Of a stretch of 38,464 bases of DNA, positions 1 through 7,824 are shown piece by piece (position 1 is the stretch's first letter; each line of letters opens with the position of its first letter). The position numbers and the translations under genes are program-made. Origin of the DNA: RGIG3178 sp964533965 (GTDB taxonomy: Bacteria; Bacillota; Clostridia; Christensenellales; QAND01); the NCBI GenBank assembly GCA_964533965.1, contig CAZHNN010000022.1, positions 1-38,464 of the forward strand, given 5' to 3'. The notes below the pieces were generated by a model. The model had not been told where the DNA came from. It saw only the letters and a list, made by a program, of their open reading frames with translations, and made no database searches.

Positions 1-902
1 GTGCAGGGTACGGCCATCAGGGAGTCGTAGGTAGCTTTTGCCTTCTTGATCAGATTCAATTCGGCTTGATCCATGCAATTCGGCTCTGCTTCTTCAAAGA
101 TGCGAAGGTTGTCCAACAGTTGCTCCATGGAATTGATGCCGCTTAGAACCACCGATACACCTGGCATGTTGTACACGTCACGGAATGCCCACTCCACGCT
201 GCTGCGCTTTGTTGGGAACTCATCATAGACTCTCTGTACCGCCTCGGGAGCCGTAGCCAACGCACCGCCGCGCAGAGGTTCCATGGCGCATACGGCAAGA
301 CCCTTTTCATGGGCGTACTCAATACCCTCCACCGTTGCCTGAAAATCATGATCCAGCAGGTTCATCTGCACATTGCACATGGCAAAGTCATGCCTGTCCA
401 CGATCTTCTTAAACAGTTCCATGCTGTCATGGAACGAGAAACCGAGGTAATGGATTTTTCCCATCGCCCTGGCTTTTTCCATCATATCAAACATGCCCAC
501 TTCCAGCACATGGGCATAGGATTTTTCCTGCATTGAATGCGCCAAAAGAACATCGATATGATCGGTCTTCAGCTTGGCAAGCTGCGCATCCAGTATTCTA
601 AAGAAGTCTGCTTCGCTGTTGACAAGGGATGGATGAATCTTCGTCGCGATGATGACCCGCTCCCGATAGCCACCGGATAACGCTTCGCCGAGCATCGAAT
701 CGCAATAGCCTGCCAGATATCCGTTTGCCGAATCGAAATAATTAACACCGTTATCAACGGCGTAACGAATCATCTTGTTTGCCAGTTCCTGATCCGGCAC
801 AAGGATCCCATCCTCGTTCTTCTTTTGCGGCATGCGCATGCAGCCGTAGCCAAACGCAGATGCGATTAGGTTCGTCTTTTTTCCATACGGTCGATACTTC
901 AT
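1..902 (-). CDS. Aldo/keto reductase, C-terminus outside window
   Basis: The reading frame is open from an ATG at 902 to the left edge (300 codons) and the stop is outside the window. The start is preceded by an AGGAGG Shine-Dalgarno sequence seven bases upstream. The protein matches the aldo/keto reductase TIM barrel: the expected catalytic tetrad is visible as Asp57 and Tyr62 (NYFDSANGY), Lys88 (ATK) and His122 (LLAHSM), and a typical YLGFSFHDS strand follows. Such enzymes use NAD(P)H to reduce carbonyl substrates in the cytoplasm. The N-terminus resembles the COG1453 subgroup, whose members often carry a C-terminal 4Fe-4S ferredoxin-like domain; that part would lie beyond the edge, so its presence is inference. 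The gene follows a broken RpiR-type regulator by 47 bp and is probably in the same transcript. The substrate is unknown. Confidence 0.88.
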   Translation of the reverse strand, partial: MKYRPYGKKTNLIASAFGYGCMRMPQKKNEDGILVPDQELANKMIRYAVDNGVNYFDSANGYLAGYCDSMLGEALSGGYRERVIIATKIHPSLVNSEADFFRILDAQLAKLKTDHIDVLLAHSMQEKSYAHVLEVGMFDMMEKARAMGKIHYLGFSFHDSMELFKKIVDRHDFAMCNVQMNLLDHDFQATVEGIEYAHEKGLAVCAMEPLRGGALATAPEAVQRVYDEFPTKRSSVEWAFRDVYNMPGVSVVLSGINSMEQLLDNLRIFEEAEPNCMDQAELNLIKKAKATYDSLMAVPC

Positions 903-949
903 CCCAATTCCTCCTAGTCTATATCAAAAGGTTTTCCTTTTGGTACGGG

Positions 950-1783
950 TTATTCTTTATTCTGAAGCATTGGGCGGAATGTCAAATAGAGCATTTCAAG
1001 CGCGCATTGAAGGGCTAAAATGCTGTTGGCATGCGCATTGAATTGATCCGGCATGTTTGGCAATAAAATGCACGCCGCATCCGGCTGATACACCTGTAAT
1101 TCCGGTGTTACGGTGATGAAGAGCTTTTTGCACTTTGTTTTTAAGACGGTGCTTGTCTGCTTGACATAGTTCAGGTTGCTGCTTAGAAGCTGCCGTATTG
1201 GGAACAGATAAATCAACAGTGCAGATTCCGGTAAAGGCTCCAGATCAAACTTTGCCTGGTTGGTGCCCTTCTGATAGAGCACGGTATATCCGGATAAATA
1301 CATCTTCATCTGAAAATCCAGCACAGCAGGCTGGACGGCATCGGGACCCATGATAATCAGCTCGCTTGCATGCAGCAAGTCAGCGGCGCCTTTTTTGATC
1401 TGCTCGATATCCAGCACCGAGCGAAACGCTCGCAGCGTTAACACAGAGCTGTCCAATACGCTTGGCGCAAGCACAGACAGAGGATAATCCCAGATATCGC
1501 TCTGCTTCTGATTCTCCGCCTTCATGTCATCCAGTTCAAGCTGAACTGCTTTTCGGAAAACGGTATAGTTTGAATAACCAAGCCTGGTGCAAAACCTGCT
1601 CAACGTAGCCGGCGAAGTCAGGCAACGCTTTGCAGCCGTTTCGATTCGCAGTTGAGGGATTTACCACAAGCACTTCAACAGATTGTTGGCAATATGAAAC
1701 TCCGGTGTATCCTTATCCGTACTGTTGATCAACATCAGCAGCCGTGACACCAAGTCAAACAAGCGGCTCACCAATCCTCGCAC
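950..1783 (-). pseudogene. RpiR-type transcriptional regulator with in-frame stop
   Basis: The C-terminal 217 codons (950-1603) encode the end of a helix-turn-helix (SRFCTRLGYSNYTVFRKAV) followed by a sugar-isomerase (SIS) fold typical of MurR/RpiR regulators, which sense sugar phosphates. Reading the same frame upstream recovers the rest of the N-terminal HTH_6 domain (LLMLINSTDKDTPEFHIANN, then IPQLRIETAAKRCLTSPATL), but a TAA codon at 1663-1661 interrupts it. The frame is unbroken on both sides, so this is a single nonsense change (a CAA to TAA change would explain it) and not a frameshift. Without it the protein would be about 277 residues, the family's normal length. The true start is uncertain: GTG at 1783, TTG at 1774 or GTG at 1771. 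It could be a recent pseudogene, a sequencing or assembly error, or a strain polymorphism. The SIS-only fragment could not bind DNA normally. Confidence 0.75.
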
Positions 1784-1813
1784 ATGGTAAATTATGAAAA
1801 TCTATAGCAGTAT

Positions 1814-1829
1814 AATTGTAACGACAATT
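1814..1829. promoter_or_regulatory. Palindromic candidate operator
   Basis: AATTGTAACGACAATT is a perfect 6-bp inverted repeat with a 4-bp spacer and overlaps the -10 of the rpiR-type promoter. This is a plausible autoregulatory operator; the identity of the protein that binds it is inference. Confidence 0.35.
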
Positions 1830-1843
1830 CCGCGTTTTGTCTA
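1815..1843 (-). promoter_or_regulatory. SigA-type promoter of the rpiR-type gene
   Basis: On the minus strand a -35 TAGACA (1843-1838) and a -10 TACAAT (1820-1815) are separated by 17 bp, each one mismatch from consensus. It lies about 30 bp upstream of the candidate starts of the RpiR-type gene. A perfect palindrome overlaps the -10 (see separate entry). Confidence 0.5.
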
Positions 1844-1927
1844 CGCTCTCCCAATAACGGATTTTATTTTCCGCATTTTTGTAATATACTATATTTATTT
1901 TATTTATATTATGTTGTTCTACAATAT

Positions 1928-1962
1928 ATAAAAAAGAGAAGGCTTTCGCCATCTCTTTTGAC
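1928..1962 (-). terminator. Rho-independent terminator after spoIVA
   Basis: On the minus strand an A-rich stem AAAAGAGA-T-GGC, a GAAA loop and the complementary GCC-T-TCTCTTTT are followed by a T-rich tail. The structure sits about 20 bp past the spoIVA stop codon. Confidence 0.85.
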
Positions 1963-1979
1963 GATTTTTGTTATCGATC

Positions 1980-3469
1980 CTAGAACAAGATGCAGATGAG
2001 ATTGTTCCGGCCTTCGTTGATGATGCGCTGCAGCGTCATCTGCATCTTATGCTGCGCTTCTTCCGGCATGCGCGTCAACTTGTTGGAAANNNNNNNNNNN
2101 GCCCTTCCTTTACCAGTTCGTGAAGCGATTTGCCGAAGATATTCGTTTTCCAGATCATCTTCGGGTCGTTCTCAAATTCCTTGAGAAGGTACTGCAACAG
2201 TTCCTCGCTCTGCTTTTCACTTCCCACGATCGGCGAAACCTCTGTCTCGATGTCCACGCGCATGATGTGCAGACTTGGCGCGCTGGCTTTCAGGCGTACG
2301 CCATAACGGTTCCCCTGGCGTACGATTTCTGGCTCTTCCAGGTCAAGTTCGTCCAGCGAGGGCTGCACGACGCCGTAACCTGTACGCTGTACGTTTTGCA
2401 GTGCCGAAGAAAGTTTGTCAAACTCTCGTTTGGCAACGACAAGCTCTTTGATAATGGACACCAGATGGTAATCGCCCTCAATCGGATAGCCGCATTCATC
2501 TCCGAGAATCTTGTAGAAGAGCTCCTTCTGTGGCTCCGCCTGTATCTCGATAATCCCTTGCCCTAATGCGATCTGTCCCATTTGTACCGATTCGAGGTAT
2601 TCGCTTCCCTGCATCGCATTTTCCAGCGCAGCGAAGTCCTTTAGTTTGTTTACGGACATCGCGGCATCCATCAAATGCGAAGTAAGATGCGACAAAAGCC
2701 AGTGATCGTCCGAGAGTGCCAGAATCCATTGCGGAATCGACAACCGAACCTCTTTAATCGGAAACTCGTAGAGCATTTCGGAGAGCATGTTCTCCATATC
2801 CGATAGGCTCATGTGCATTACATCTACCAATAAGACCGGTACTCCGTACTTGCGTGCCATAGCATCCCGCAGAGCTCTTGCGTCCCCGGATTCCGGGGCT
2901 CGGCTGTTGAGCAGCACGACAAACGGCTTGCCCAGCGACTGCAATTCCGCGATGACCCGTTCCTCGCTCTTCACATACGACGTGCGCGGGATCTCAGTGA
3001 TGGTGCCGTCCGTCGTGACCACGATACCGATGGTGCTGTGCTCTTTGATCACGCGTTCCGTGCCGATCTCCGCCGCCTCCGCAAACGGGATATCATAGTC
3101 AAACCACGGCGTGCGCACCATCCGGGGCCCGGTTCCGTCCATCTGCCCCGTAGCGCCGTCGACAAGGTAACCAACGCAGTCCACCAGCCTGAGCTTGACC
3201 TTTCCGCCATCCGGCAGATCCAGATCAATCGGCTCATTGGGCACAAAATTGGGCTGAGTTGTCATAATGGTCCGCCCCGCGCCGCTTTGTGGCACCTCAT
3301 CGTTGATGCGGTCCCGCCGGAACGGGTTTTCCACGTTGGGCAATACCATCAAATCGATCAAACGCTTAATAAAAGTGCTCTTCCCCGTGCGTACGGGACC
3401 AACAACGCCAATGTAGATCTCGCCTCCCGTACGCTCGGATATATCTTTATATACGTTAAAGTCAGACAT
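1980..3469 (-). CDS. spoIVA: Stage IV sporulation protein A, spore coat morphogenetic ATPase
   Basis: SpoIVA is the ATP-hydrolysing scaffold that polymerises on the mother-cell side of the forespore membrane and anchors the spore coat. The protein starts MSDFNVYKDISERTGGE and has a Walker A motif GPVRTGKST at residues 24-32; the DNA after the N run encodes the conserved C-terminus (NKLTRMPEEAQ, then IINEGRNNLICILF). The ATG at 3469 has an excellent AAGGAGGAG ribosome site at 3475-3483. The 11 N at 2090-2100 break the frame (1490 bp is not a multiple of three). Deleting them outright gives exactly 492 codons plus stop, with the join reading EG-L-S-NKL. That is the length I recall for Bacillus subtilis SpoIVA, so the gap is probably artificial. 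The gene stands alone behind its own SigE-type promoter. Confidence 0.95.
2090..2100. other. Assembly gap of 11 N inside spoIVA
   Basis: Eleven undetermined bases lie near the 3' end of spoIVA. Flanking codons on the minus strand are GAA GGG C before and TT TCC AAC AAG after. Joining them directly restores the frame, so no sequence appears to be missing. Confidence 0.95.
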
Positions 3470-3474
3470 GGAAA

Positions 3475-3483
3475 CTCCTCCTT
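3475..3483 (-). promoter_or_regulatory. Ribosome binding site of spoIVA
   Basis: AAGGAGGAG lies five bases before the ATG at 3469 and fixes the start, ruling out in-frame upstream codons as far as 3547. Confidence 0.85.
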
Positions 3484-3514
3484 GTATGTGCTTATAAAAT
3501 GTATGCACATACAA
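3482..3514. repeat. Perfect 10-bp inverted repeat around the spoIVA -10
   Basis: TTGTATGTGC (3482-3491) and GCACATACAA (3505-3514) are perfect inverted arms 13 bp apart. They flank the SigE -10 element and the expected transcription start, so the repeat is more likely a protein-binding dyad than an RNA hairpin. Confidence 0.6.
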
Positions 3515-3526
3515 AGCCCGATATGC
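3498..3526 (-). promoter_or_regulatory. SigE-type promoter of spoIVA
   Basis: On the minus strand GCATATC (3526-3520), a 14-bp spacer and CATACATT (3505-3498) match the SigE promoter pattern (ATA-containing -35 and CATACA-T -10). The -10 is about 30 bp upstream of the spoIVA ATG. spoIVA is a SigE-dependent gene in Bacillus, and sigE lies 8 kb away in this window. Confidence 0.75.
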
Positions 3527-3545
3527 GAAAAACGGGGAACATGAC

Positions 3546-3574
3546 AAAGCGCCCCATCATGCACGAGACGCTTT
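3546..3574 (-). terminator. Weak terminator-like hairpin after plsY
   Basis: An 8-bp stem with one wobble pair (AAAGCGTC with GGCGCTTT on the minus strand) lies 41 bp past the plsY stop. No T-run follows directly, so termination here is uncertain. Confidence 0.3.
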
Positions 3575-3614
3575 ATTGCCTTTCGCTATATCCCTTATGA
3601 GGGTTCTGCTTTGC

Positions 3615-4199
3615 TTAGAACTTAAATTTGGTCTCCGTACCCTTCAACAGGCGGTCGATATTGCTGCGGTGCCTCCAGAAGACCATCACCGTCAACAGTG
3701 TAACGGAAAGGAACAATGCGGTGTTTGCGGTATAGAAGATCAAGGCGATCGCCCATACAAAGAGCGTTCCGCACAGAGAGCCCAGCGACGCATACCTTGA
3801 GATTAAAAACACGATTAGGAAAACCACCGCCGCGCCAATTGCGCAATACGGCATGATGGCTAATATCATTCCAAAGCCTGCCGCTACTCCCTTGCCGCCT
3901 CTGAACTTGAGATAGACAGGCCAGTTGTGACCCACCACAGCCATCAGTCCACCGTAATACATGCCCGCTTCGCCTAACATCCATAGGCCGATCAACGACG
4001 CAAAGACGCCTTTGAGCACATCCAAAACAAGTACGATCGCGCCGATGCCGATGCCGTACGTTCGGGCCATGTTGGATGAACCGGGGTTGCCACTGCCGTG
4101 CCTTCTGATATCATCGTTTTTCAACAGTTTGGAAATCACTACGGAAAACGGGATTCCTCCCATCAGATATCCAATCAGAAATACCCATACATAGTTCAT
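3615..4199 (-). CDS. plsY: Glycerol-3-phosphate acyltransferase PlsY
   Basis: PlsY transfers an acyl group from acyl-phosphate to glycerol-3-phosphate, the first step of phospholipid synthesis, in the cytoplasmic membrane. The 194-residue product has the expected five-helix hydrophobic pattern and the family motifs: GSGNPGSSNMAR at residues 35-46 (glycerol-3-phosphate binding), HNWPVYLKFRGGKGVA at 91-106 (the phosphate-binding GGKGVA loop), and HRSNIDRLLKGTE near the C-terminus. Length is normal. The ATG at 4199 is 6 bp past the der stop, and its Shine-Dalgarno GGAG lies inside the last der codons, so translation is probably coupled. It is the last gene of the DUF512-der-plsY operon. Confidence 0.97.
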   Translation of the reverse strand: MNYVWVFLIGYLMGGIPFSVVISKLLKNDDIRRHGSGNPGSSNMARTYGIGIGAIVLVLDVLKGVFASLIGLWMLGEAGMYYGGLMAVVGHNWPVYLKFRGGKGVAAGFGMILAIMPYCAIGAAVVFLIVFLISRYASLGSLCGTLFVWAIALIFYTANTALFLSVTLLTVMVFWRHRSNIDRLLKGTETKFKF

Positions 4200-4205
4200 A
4201 TTGGC

Positions 4206-5525
4206 CTACTCCTCTCTTCGGCGGACAATTAATCGTATCGGCGTACCTTCGAATCCGAATGTTGAACGGAGCTTGTTCTCCAGATATCGAAGATAAGAAA
4301 AGTGCATTAGCGTCGGATCGTTGACAAAAAACACGAAGGTTGGCGGCTTGACCCCTACCTGCGTCGTATAGAGCAGCTTCAGCCTCCGGCCGTGATCGGT
4401 CGGCGGTTCCACAGTCGCGATCGCATGATTGATGGCTTCGTTGAGCAATCCGGTCTGGATGCGAAGCACACTTTGACCATAGACATGCTGTATCAGTGCA
4501 AATATACGCTCTACACGCTGCCCCGTCAACGCCGATATGAACAACAGCGGAACATAGCTCATAAAGGACAGATCCTCGAGGATGTCCTTTCTGAACTGGT
4601 CCATCGTATAGGTATCTTTCTCCACCAGATCCCATTTGTTCACGATAATGATGCTGGCCTTGCCCGCTTCATGGGCATAGCCCGCGATCTTGACGTCCTG
4701 TTCGGTCATTCCGACAGAGGCGTCGACGACGATGAGCACCACGTCCGACCTTCGCACTGCGTCCAATGCGCGGATGACGCCGTAGCGTTCTACGGTATCC
4801 AGCTCGATGCTGCGCTTACGCCGCAATCCTGCCGTGTCTATGATGACGTATTTCTCCCCGTCACGTTCAAACGGCGTATCGATGGCATCCCGCGTTGTGC
4901 CTGGCATGTTCTCGACGATGACGCGGTTTTGCCCCAGAAGCCTGTTGACAAGTGAACTTTTCCCTACGTTCGGCCTGCCCACCACTGCGATCTTCAGGCC
5001 TTCCTCTTCCTCGGGGGCATCTTCCTCGGTGGGAAGATACTGCGTGATGGCATCCAGCACTTCGCCGATGCCAAGTCCAAGGGTCGCCGAAACGGGCATC
5101 GGATCGCCGATGCCAAGGTCATAGAACTGATATGCATCGTCGTGCTTTTCCGGGTTATCCATCTTGTTGACAACCAGCACGATGGGCTTTTTGGATTTTC
5201 GCAGAAGGTTGGCAACATCGATGTCGTCCGGTGTAACACCCGCTCTTCCGTCCACAATGAAGACGATGACCTGCGCCAGGTCGATGGCGATCTGCGCCTG
5301 TTCGCGCATGCGCACAAACATGGTATCCTCTTCGGACGGATCGATGCCGCCGGTATCTACCACCGTAAACGAACGGCGATCCCAACTTACATCATGGTAA
5401 ATCCGATCCCGTGTCACACCAGGTTCATCCTGCACGATGGCGACACGGTGTCCGATAATGCGGTTAAAAAACGTTGATTTGCCGACATTCGGCCGCCCCA
5501 CAATAGCGATGAGCGGTTTTGGCAT
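4206..5525 (-). CDS. der: Ribosome biogenesis GTPase Der (EngA)
   Basis: Der is a tandem-GTPase factor that assists late assembly of the 50S ribosomal subunit. The 439-residue protein has two complete GTPase domains: G1 motifs GRPNVGKST at residues 10-18 and GRPNVGKSS at 183-191, G3 DTGG and DTAG, and G4 NKMD and NKWD. A C-terminal KH-like domain ends in the basic RLIVRRREE. All signature residues are present and the length is standard. The ATG at 5525 is separated by 1 bp from the stop of the upstream radical-SAM gene and uses an AAAGGAAA ribosome site embedded in it, so the two are cotranscribed and probably coupled. Confidence 0.98.
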   Translation of the reverse strand: MPKPLIAIVGRPNVGKSTFFNRIIGHRVAIVQDEPGVTRDRIYHDVSWDRRSFTVVDTGGIDPSEEDTMFVRMREQAQIAIDLAQVIVFIVDGRAGVTPDDIDVANLLRKSKKPIVLVVNKMDNPEKHDDAYQFYDLGIGDPMPVSATLGLGIGEVLDAITQYLPTEEDAPEEEEGLKIAVVGRPNVGKSSLVNRLLGQNRVIVENMPGTTRDAIDTPFERDGEKYVIIDTAGLRRKRSIELDTVERYGVIRALDAVRRSDVVLIVVDASVGMTEQDVKIAGYAHEAGKASIIIVNKWDLVEKDTYTMDQFRKDILEDLSFMSYVPLLFISALTGQRVERIFALIQHVYGQSVLRIQTGLLNEAINHAIATVEPPTDHGRRLKLLYTTQVGVKPPTFVFFVNDPTLMHFSYLRYLENKLRSTFGFEGTPIRLIVRRREE

Positions 5526-5526
5526 G

Positions 5527-6822
5527 CTATTTCCTTTCCGTGTTCAATGCATCCAGCAGCGATGCACCGTTATTTTCCACCAATTCAATATCGATATCCA
5601 GTCTCTTCGAAAGTTCATCCACCGTCATGTCATCCAAAAACACTTCATCCCGATCCCTTGTCATGGATGAGCAGAGCAGAAGCCGTTCTCCAAGCTCCTT
5701 GCCCGCCAGGCCTTCAAGCAGACATTTCCCCGTTAATAACCCCGTGACGCTGACACCACCGCCAAAAAAACTATTCCTGATAGGATAAACGTATATGGTG
5801 TTGCCAAGCTCCTTTTCCGCCTGATCGCATAAGGCGCGTATCACGGAGTACGATGCCTCTCCCGTTGCGATGCTTAACGTTTGTGAGGATCCTCCCTTGA
5901 CATCCGCAAGCGCATCGCAGAAGTCATCCATAAAGCATCGGAGCAGTCCAACGCCGTCTTCCAGTTGAGCGAAATCCCCATAGGCTTCACGCGGTGGAAT
6001 AGGCTTTTCGCAAAGCAAATAGAATTCATCCGCAAGATGGACAAAACCTTCGCCATGCTCCCGTTCAAAGTTATTCACGCGTTCAATGGCATCCAGCGCG
6101 TCTTCCTTGGTTACAGCCCGCATTCGTTCCAACCCTTGCCTGTATGCCGTAAGTCCTACGGGAACGATCGCGACGCCTTTGGCGTACGGGCGGTAAGCCG
6201 CAAGATCCGTGAGCGTTTGGGTGAGTTGTTCTCCGTCGTTCCATCCCGGGCATAGTACGATTTGGGCATAAAAATCAATCTTTGCTTGCGACAGCCGTTC
6301 AAGCTGGCGGCCGATACCGGCTGCACGCTCGTTTCGCATCATCCGGCATCGAAGCGCCTCATCGGTCGTCTGTACACTGATGTTCAGCGGCGAGACGCGC
6401 TGCTTGATGATACGGGAAAGCTCCGCATCGGAAACATTGGTCAGCGTGACGAAATTGCCCTGAAGGAAGGAAAGCCTCCAATCATCGTCCTTAAAGCGCA
6501 GTGCTTGCCTCACATGGCCTGGCAACTGATCCACAAAGCAAAAAACACATCGGTTGGCACAGCTTCTTTTATTTGACAGCAGAGGTTCCTCAAATACCAG
6601 GCCAAGGTCCTCATCTGCATCCTTCTCTATGTCCGCCGTTAATTGCTGCCCGCTTTCCGATACAAACGTGGCGGAGAGCCTTTGACAGGCCGTTCTATAT
6701 CGATAATCCAGCACATCCAGGACCGGGAGGCCGTCTATTTCCACCAGATAGTCTCCCGCTTCAATCCCCAGCTCTTGTGCAATGCTGTTGCGTTCAACGG
6801 CACTGATGCGATGTTTGTGCAC
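5527..6822 (-). CDS. PDZ / radical-SAM-like / DUF512 protein
   Basis: The 431-residue protein starts with a PDZ-like segment (SIAQELGIEAGDYLVEIDG, about residues 13-31). A three-cysteine cluster Cys88-x3-Cys92-x2-Cys95 (CANRCVFCF) follows, of the kind that holds a 4Fe-4S cluster in radical SAM enzymes, then a DUF512 C-terminal half. This family is widespread in Clostridia and Cyanobacteria and often lies next to der; its reaction is not established as far as I know. The start is a GTG at 6822 with GGAG four bases upstream; the family N-terminus fits. It is the first gene of the operon with der and plsY, behind a terminator and an extended -10 promoter. A link to ribosome or tRNA maturation is suggested only by the neighbourhood. 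Confidence 0.85.
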   Translation of the reverse strand: MHKHRISAVERNSIAQELGIEAGDYLVEIDGLPVLDVLDYRYRTACQRLSATFVSESGQQLTADIEKDADEDLGLVFEEPLLSNKRSCANRCVFCFVDQLPGHVRQALRFKDDDWRLSFLQGNFVTLTNVSDAELSRIIKQRVSPLNISVQTTDEALRCRMMRNERAAGIGRQLERLSQAKIDFYAQIVLCPGWNDGEQLTQTLTDLAAYRPYAKGVAIVPVGLTAYRQGLERMRAVTKEDALDAIERVNNFEREHGEGFVHLADEFYLLCEKPIPPREAYGDFAQLEDGVGLLRCFMDDFCDALADVKGGSSQTLSIATGEASYSVIRALCDQAEKELGNTIYVYPIRNSFFGGGVSVTGLLTGKCLLEGLAGKELGERLLLCSSMTRDRDEVFLDDMTVDELSKRLDIDIELVENNGASLLDALNTERK

Positions 6823-6854
6823 TTATCTCCACCACATTCCCAACGAATGGCATC

Positions 6855-6863
6855 ATTATATCA
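6855..6863 (-). promoter_or_regulatory. Extended -10 promoter for the DUF512-der-plsY operon
   Basis: TGATATAAT on the minus strand is a perfect extended -10 element. It lies about 33 bp upstream of the GTG start and just after the preceding terminator. No good -35 is visible; the T-run of the terminator occupies that position. Confidence 0.55.
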
Positions 6864-6875
6864 TGCTTTATGGCA

Positions 6876-6904
6876 ACAAAAAAGCCCGTGATGGACGGGC
6901 TTTT
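6876..6904 (-). terminator. Terminator after the DUF1614-like gene
   Basis: A 9-bp perfect stem AAAAGCCCG/CGGGCTTTT with a 7-base loop is followed on the minus strand by a T-run. It lies 48 bp past the stop of the DUF1614-like gene. Confidence 0.85.
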
Positions 6905-6951
6905 ATCCTGTTTAGCACCAGTTTGCAACACAATTTTGCTTGTACCGCGTT

Positions 6952-7593
6952 TCACGGCGACTCCGGCTGTGCGTTCCTGGTTGTCCTGTGTCCGGCATAT
7001 TTGATGAACGCAAGTCTGACCTTTGCGCGAATCCGGCAAATAACGACGGAGCCAACCACAAACGCTATCATTACCACCGCTTTCAACCCGTCTCCCAATA
7101 CCACATATGCGGATTGGCCAGATACGATTGCGGTGAAATAACCCAATAGGTCACACAACTGGAATCCCACTATTGACATCATCAACACCGGCTTTGCGCT
7201 GCTGTCCAGCAGGTTCGCAAAGATCAAGCAGAACAACCCCTGTAACAAGACCGTGTTTTCCTGCAAGGCTTCCAGTGCCCTGAAAGTAAGCTGGTTGAAC
7301 ATCCACGCACCGATTCCGATGAAAGCGGACATTATCAAAAGATAACGCCTGGTTCCCTTCTTTGCCGCAGCGCAAAGCGCAATAGCACCCATTACCGGCA
7401 CAAAGAACCCGCCGATATTTGCATACAGCGCATCGGTGAACGGCACGTCCTCAAGAAACAATAGCCCTGCAGTTACCATGCACAGAAGCGAACCCGCCGC
7501 CGGGCGCATCGACAACTCCCTGAGCGGGTCGTCAAGCACTCCGAAAACGCACAGAAGGAACAGGCATAGCAGCAGATTGAGAGCAAGCAACAT
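6952..7593 (-). CDS. DUF1614-like integral membrane protein
   Basis: A 213-residue, very hydrophobic protein with about six to seven predicted membrane segments and no catalytic motif I recognise. The segment DVPFTDALYANIGGFFVPV, the later LLDSSAKPVLMMSIVG region and the glycine-rich last helices resemble the DUF1614 family of Clostridia and archaea, whose function is unknown. I chose the ATG at 7593 because AAAGGA lies eight bases upstream of it; an in-frame ATG at 7602 is too close to that site. The soluble C-terminal tail is basic (KYAGHRTTRNAQPESP). It stands between pgeF and the DUF512 operon and ends at a strong terminator. Confidence 0.65.
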   Translation of the reverse strand: MLLALNLLLCLFLLCVFGVLDDPLRELSMRPAAGSLLCMVTAGLLFLEDVPFTDALYANIGGFFVPVMGAIALCAAAKKGTRRYLLIMSAFIGIGAWMFNQLTFRALEALQENTVLLQGLFCLIFANLLDSSAKPVLMMSIVGFQLCDLLGYFTAIVSGQSAYVVLGDGLKAVVMIAFVVGSVVICRIRAKVRLAFIKYAGHRTTRNAQPESP

Positions 7594-7631
7594 GGGCAAC
7601 ATCCTTTCGACACCAGTATGCCCATTGAGGT

Positions 7632-7658
7632 CGCTGACAAACCGCTGGTTTGTCAGCG
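7632..7658. repeat. Perfect 12-bp hairpin between pgeF and the DUF1614-like gene
   Basis: CGCTGACAAACC (7632-7643), a 3-base loop and GGTTTGTCAGCG (7647-7658) form a perfect 12-bp stem. No T-run follows on either strand, so it is not a standard terminator. It lies about 40 bp upstream of the DUF1614-like start and could be an attenuator, an mRNA-processing site or an operator. Confidence 0.7.
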
Positions 7659-7824
7659 AGTCTTATACACCGCCTGCACTCCGTGCAATCGGCGGTGCGC
7701 TTCTTTCTACGCTGTTCTTCCATCTATTTGCCTTTGACGCACATGTCGCCAAAAGGCATCAGAAATGGATGGGTCGACCAACTAGTAAACAGAGCCATAA
7801 TTTTGTCAGATTGAATTATCCATA

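Noticed and set aside
925..942. Hairpin CAAAAGG-TTTT-CCTTTTG between the rpiR-type gene and the reductase gene
   Set aside because: Only 7 bp, AT-rich and without a T-run in the direction of transcription; not convincing as a terminator.
1755..1952. 65-codon minus-strand frame in the AT-rich gap after spoIVA
   Set aside because: It overlaps the spoIVA terminator and the rpiR promoter and operator, and has no ribosome site.
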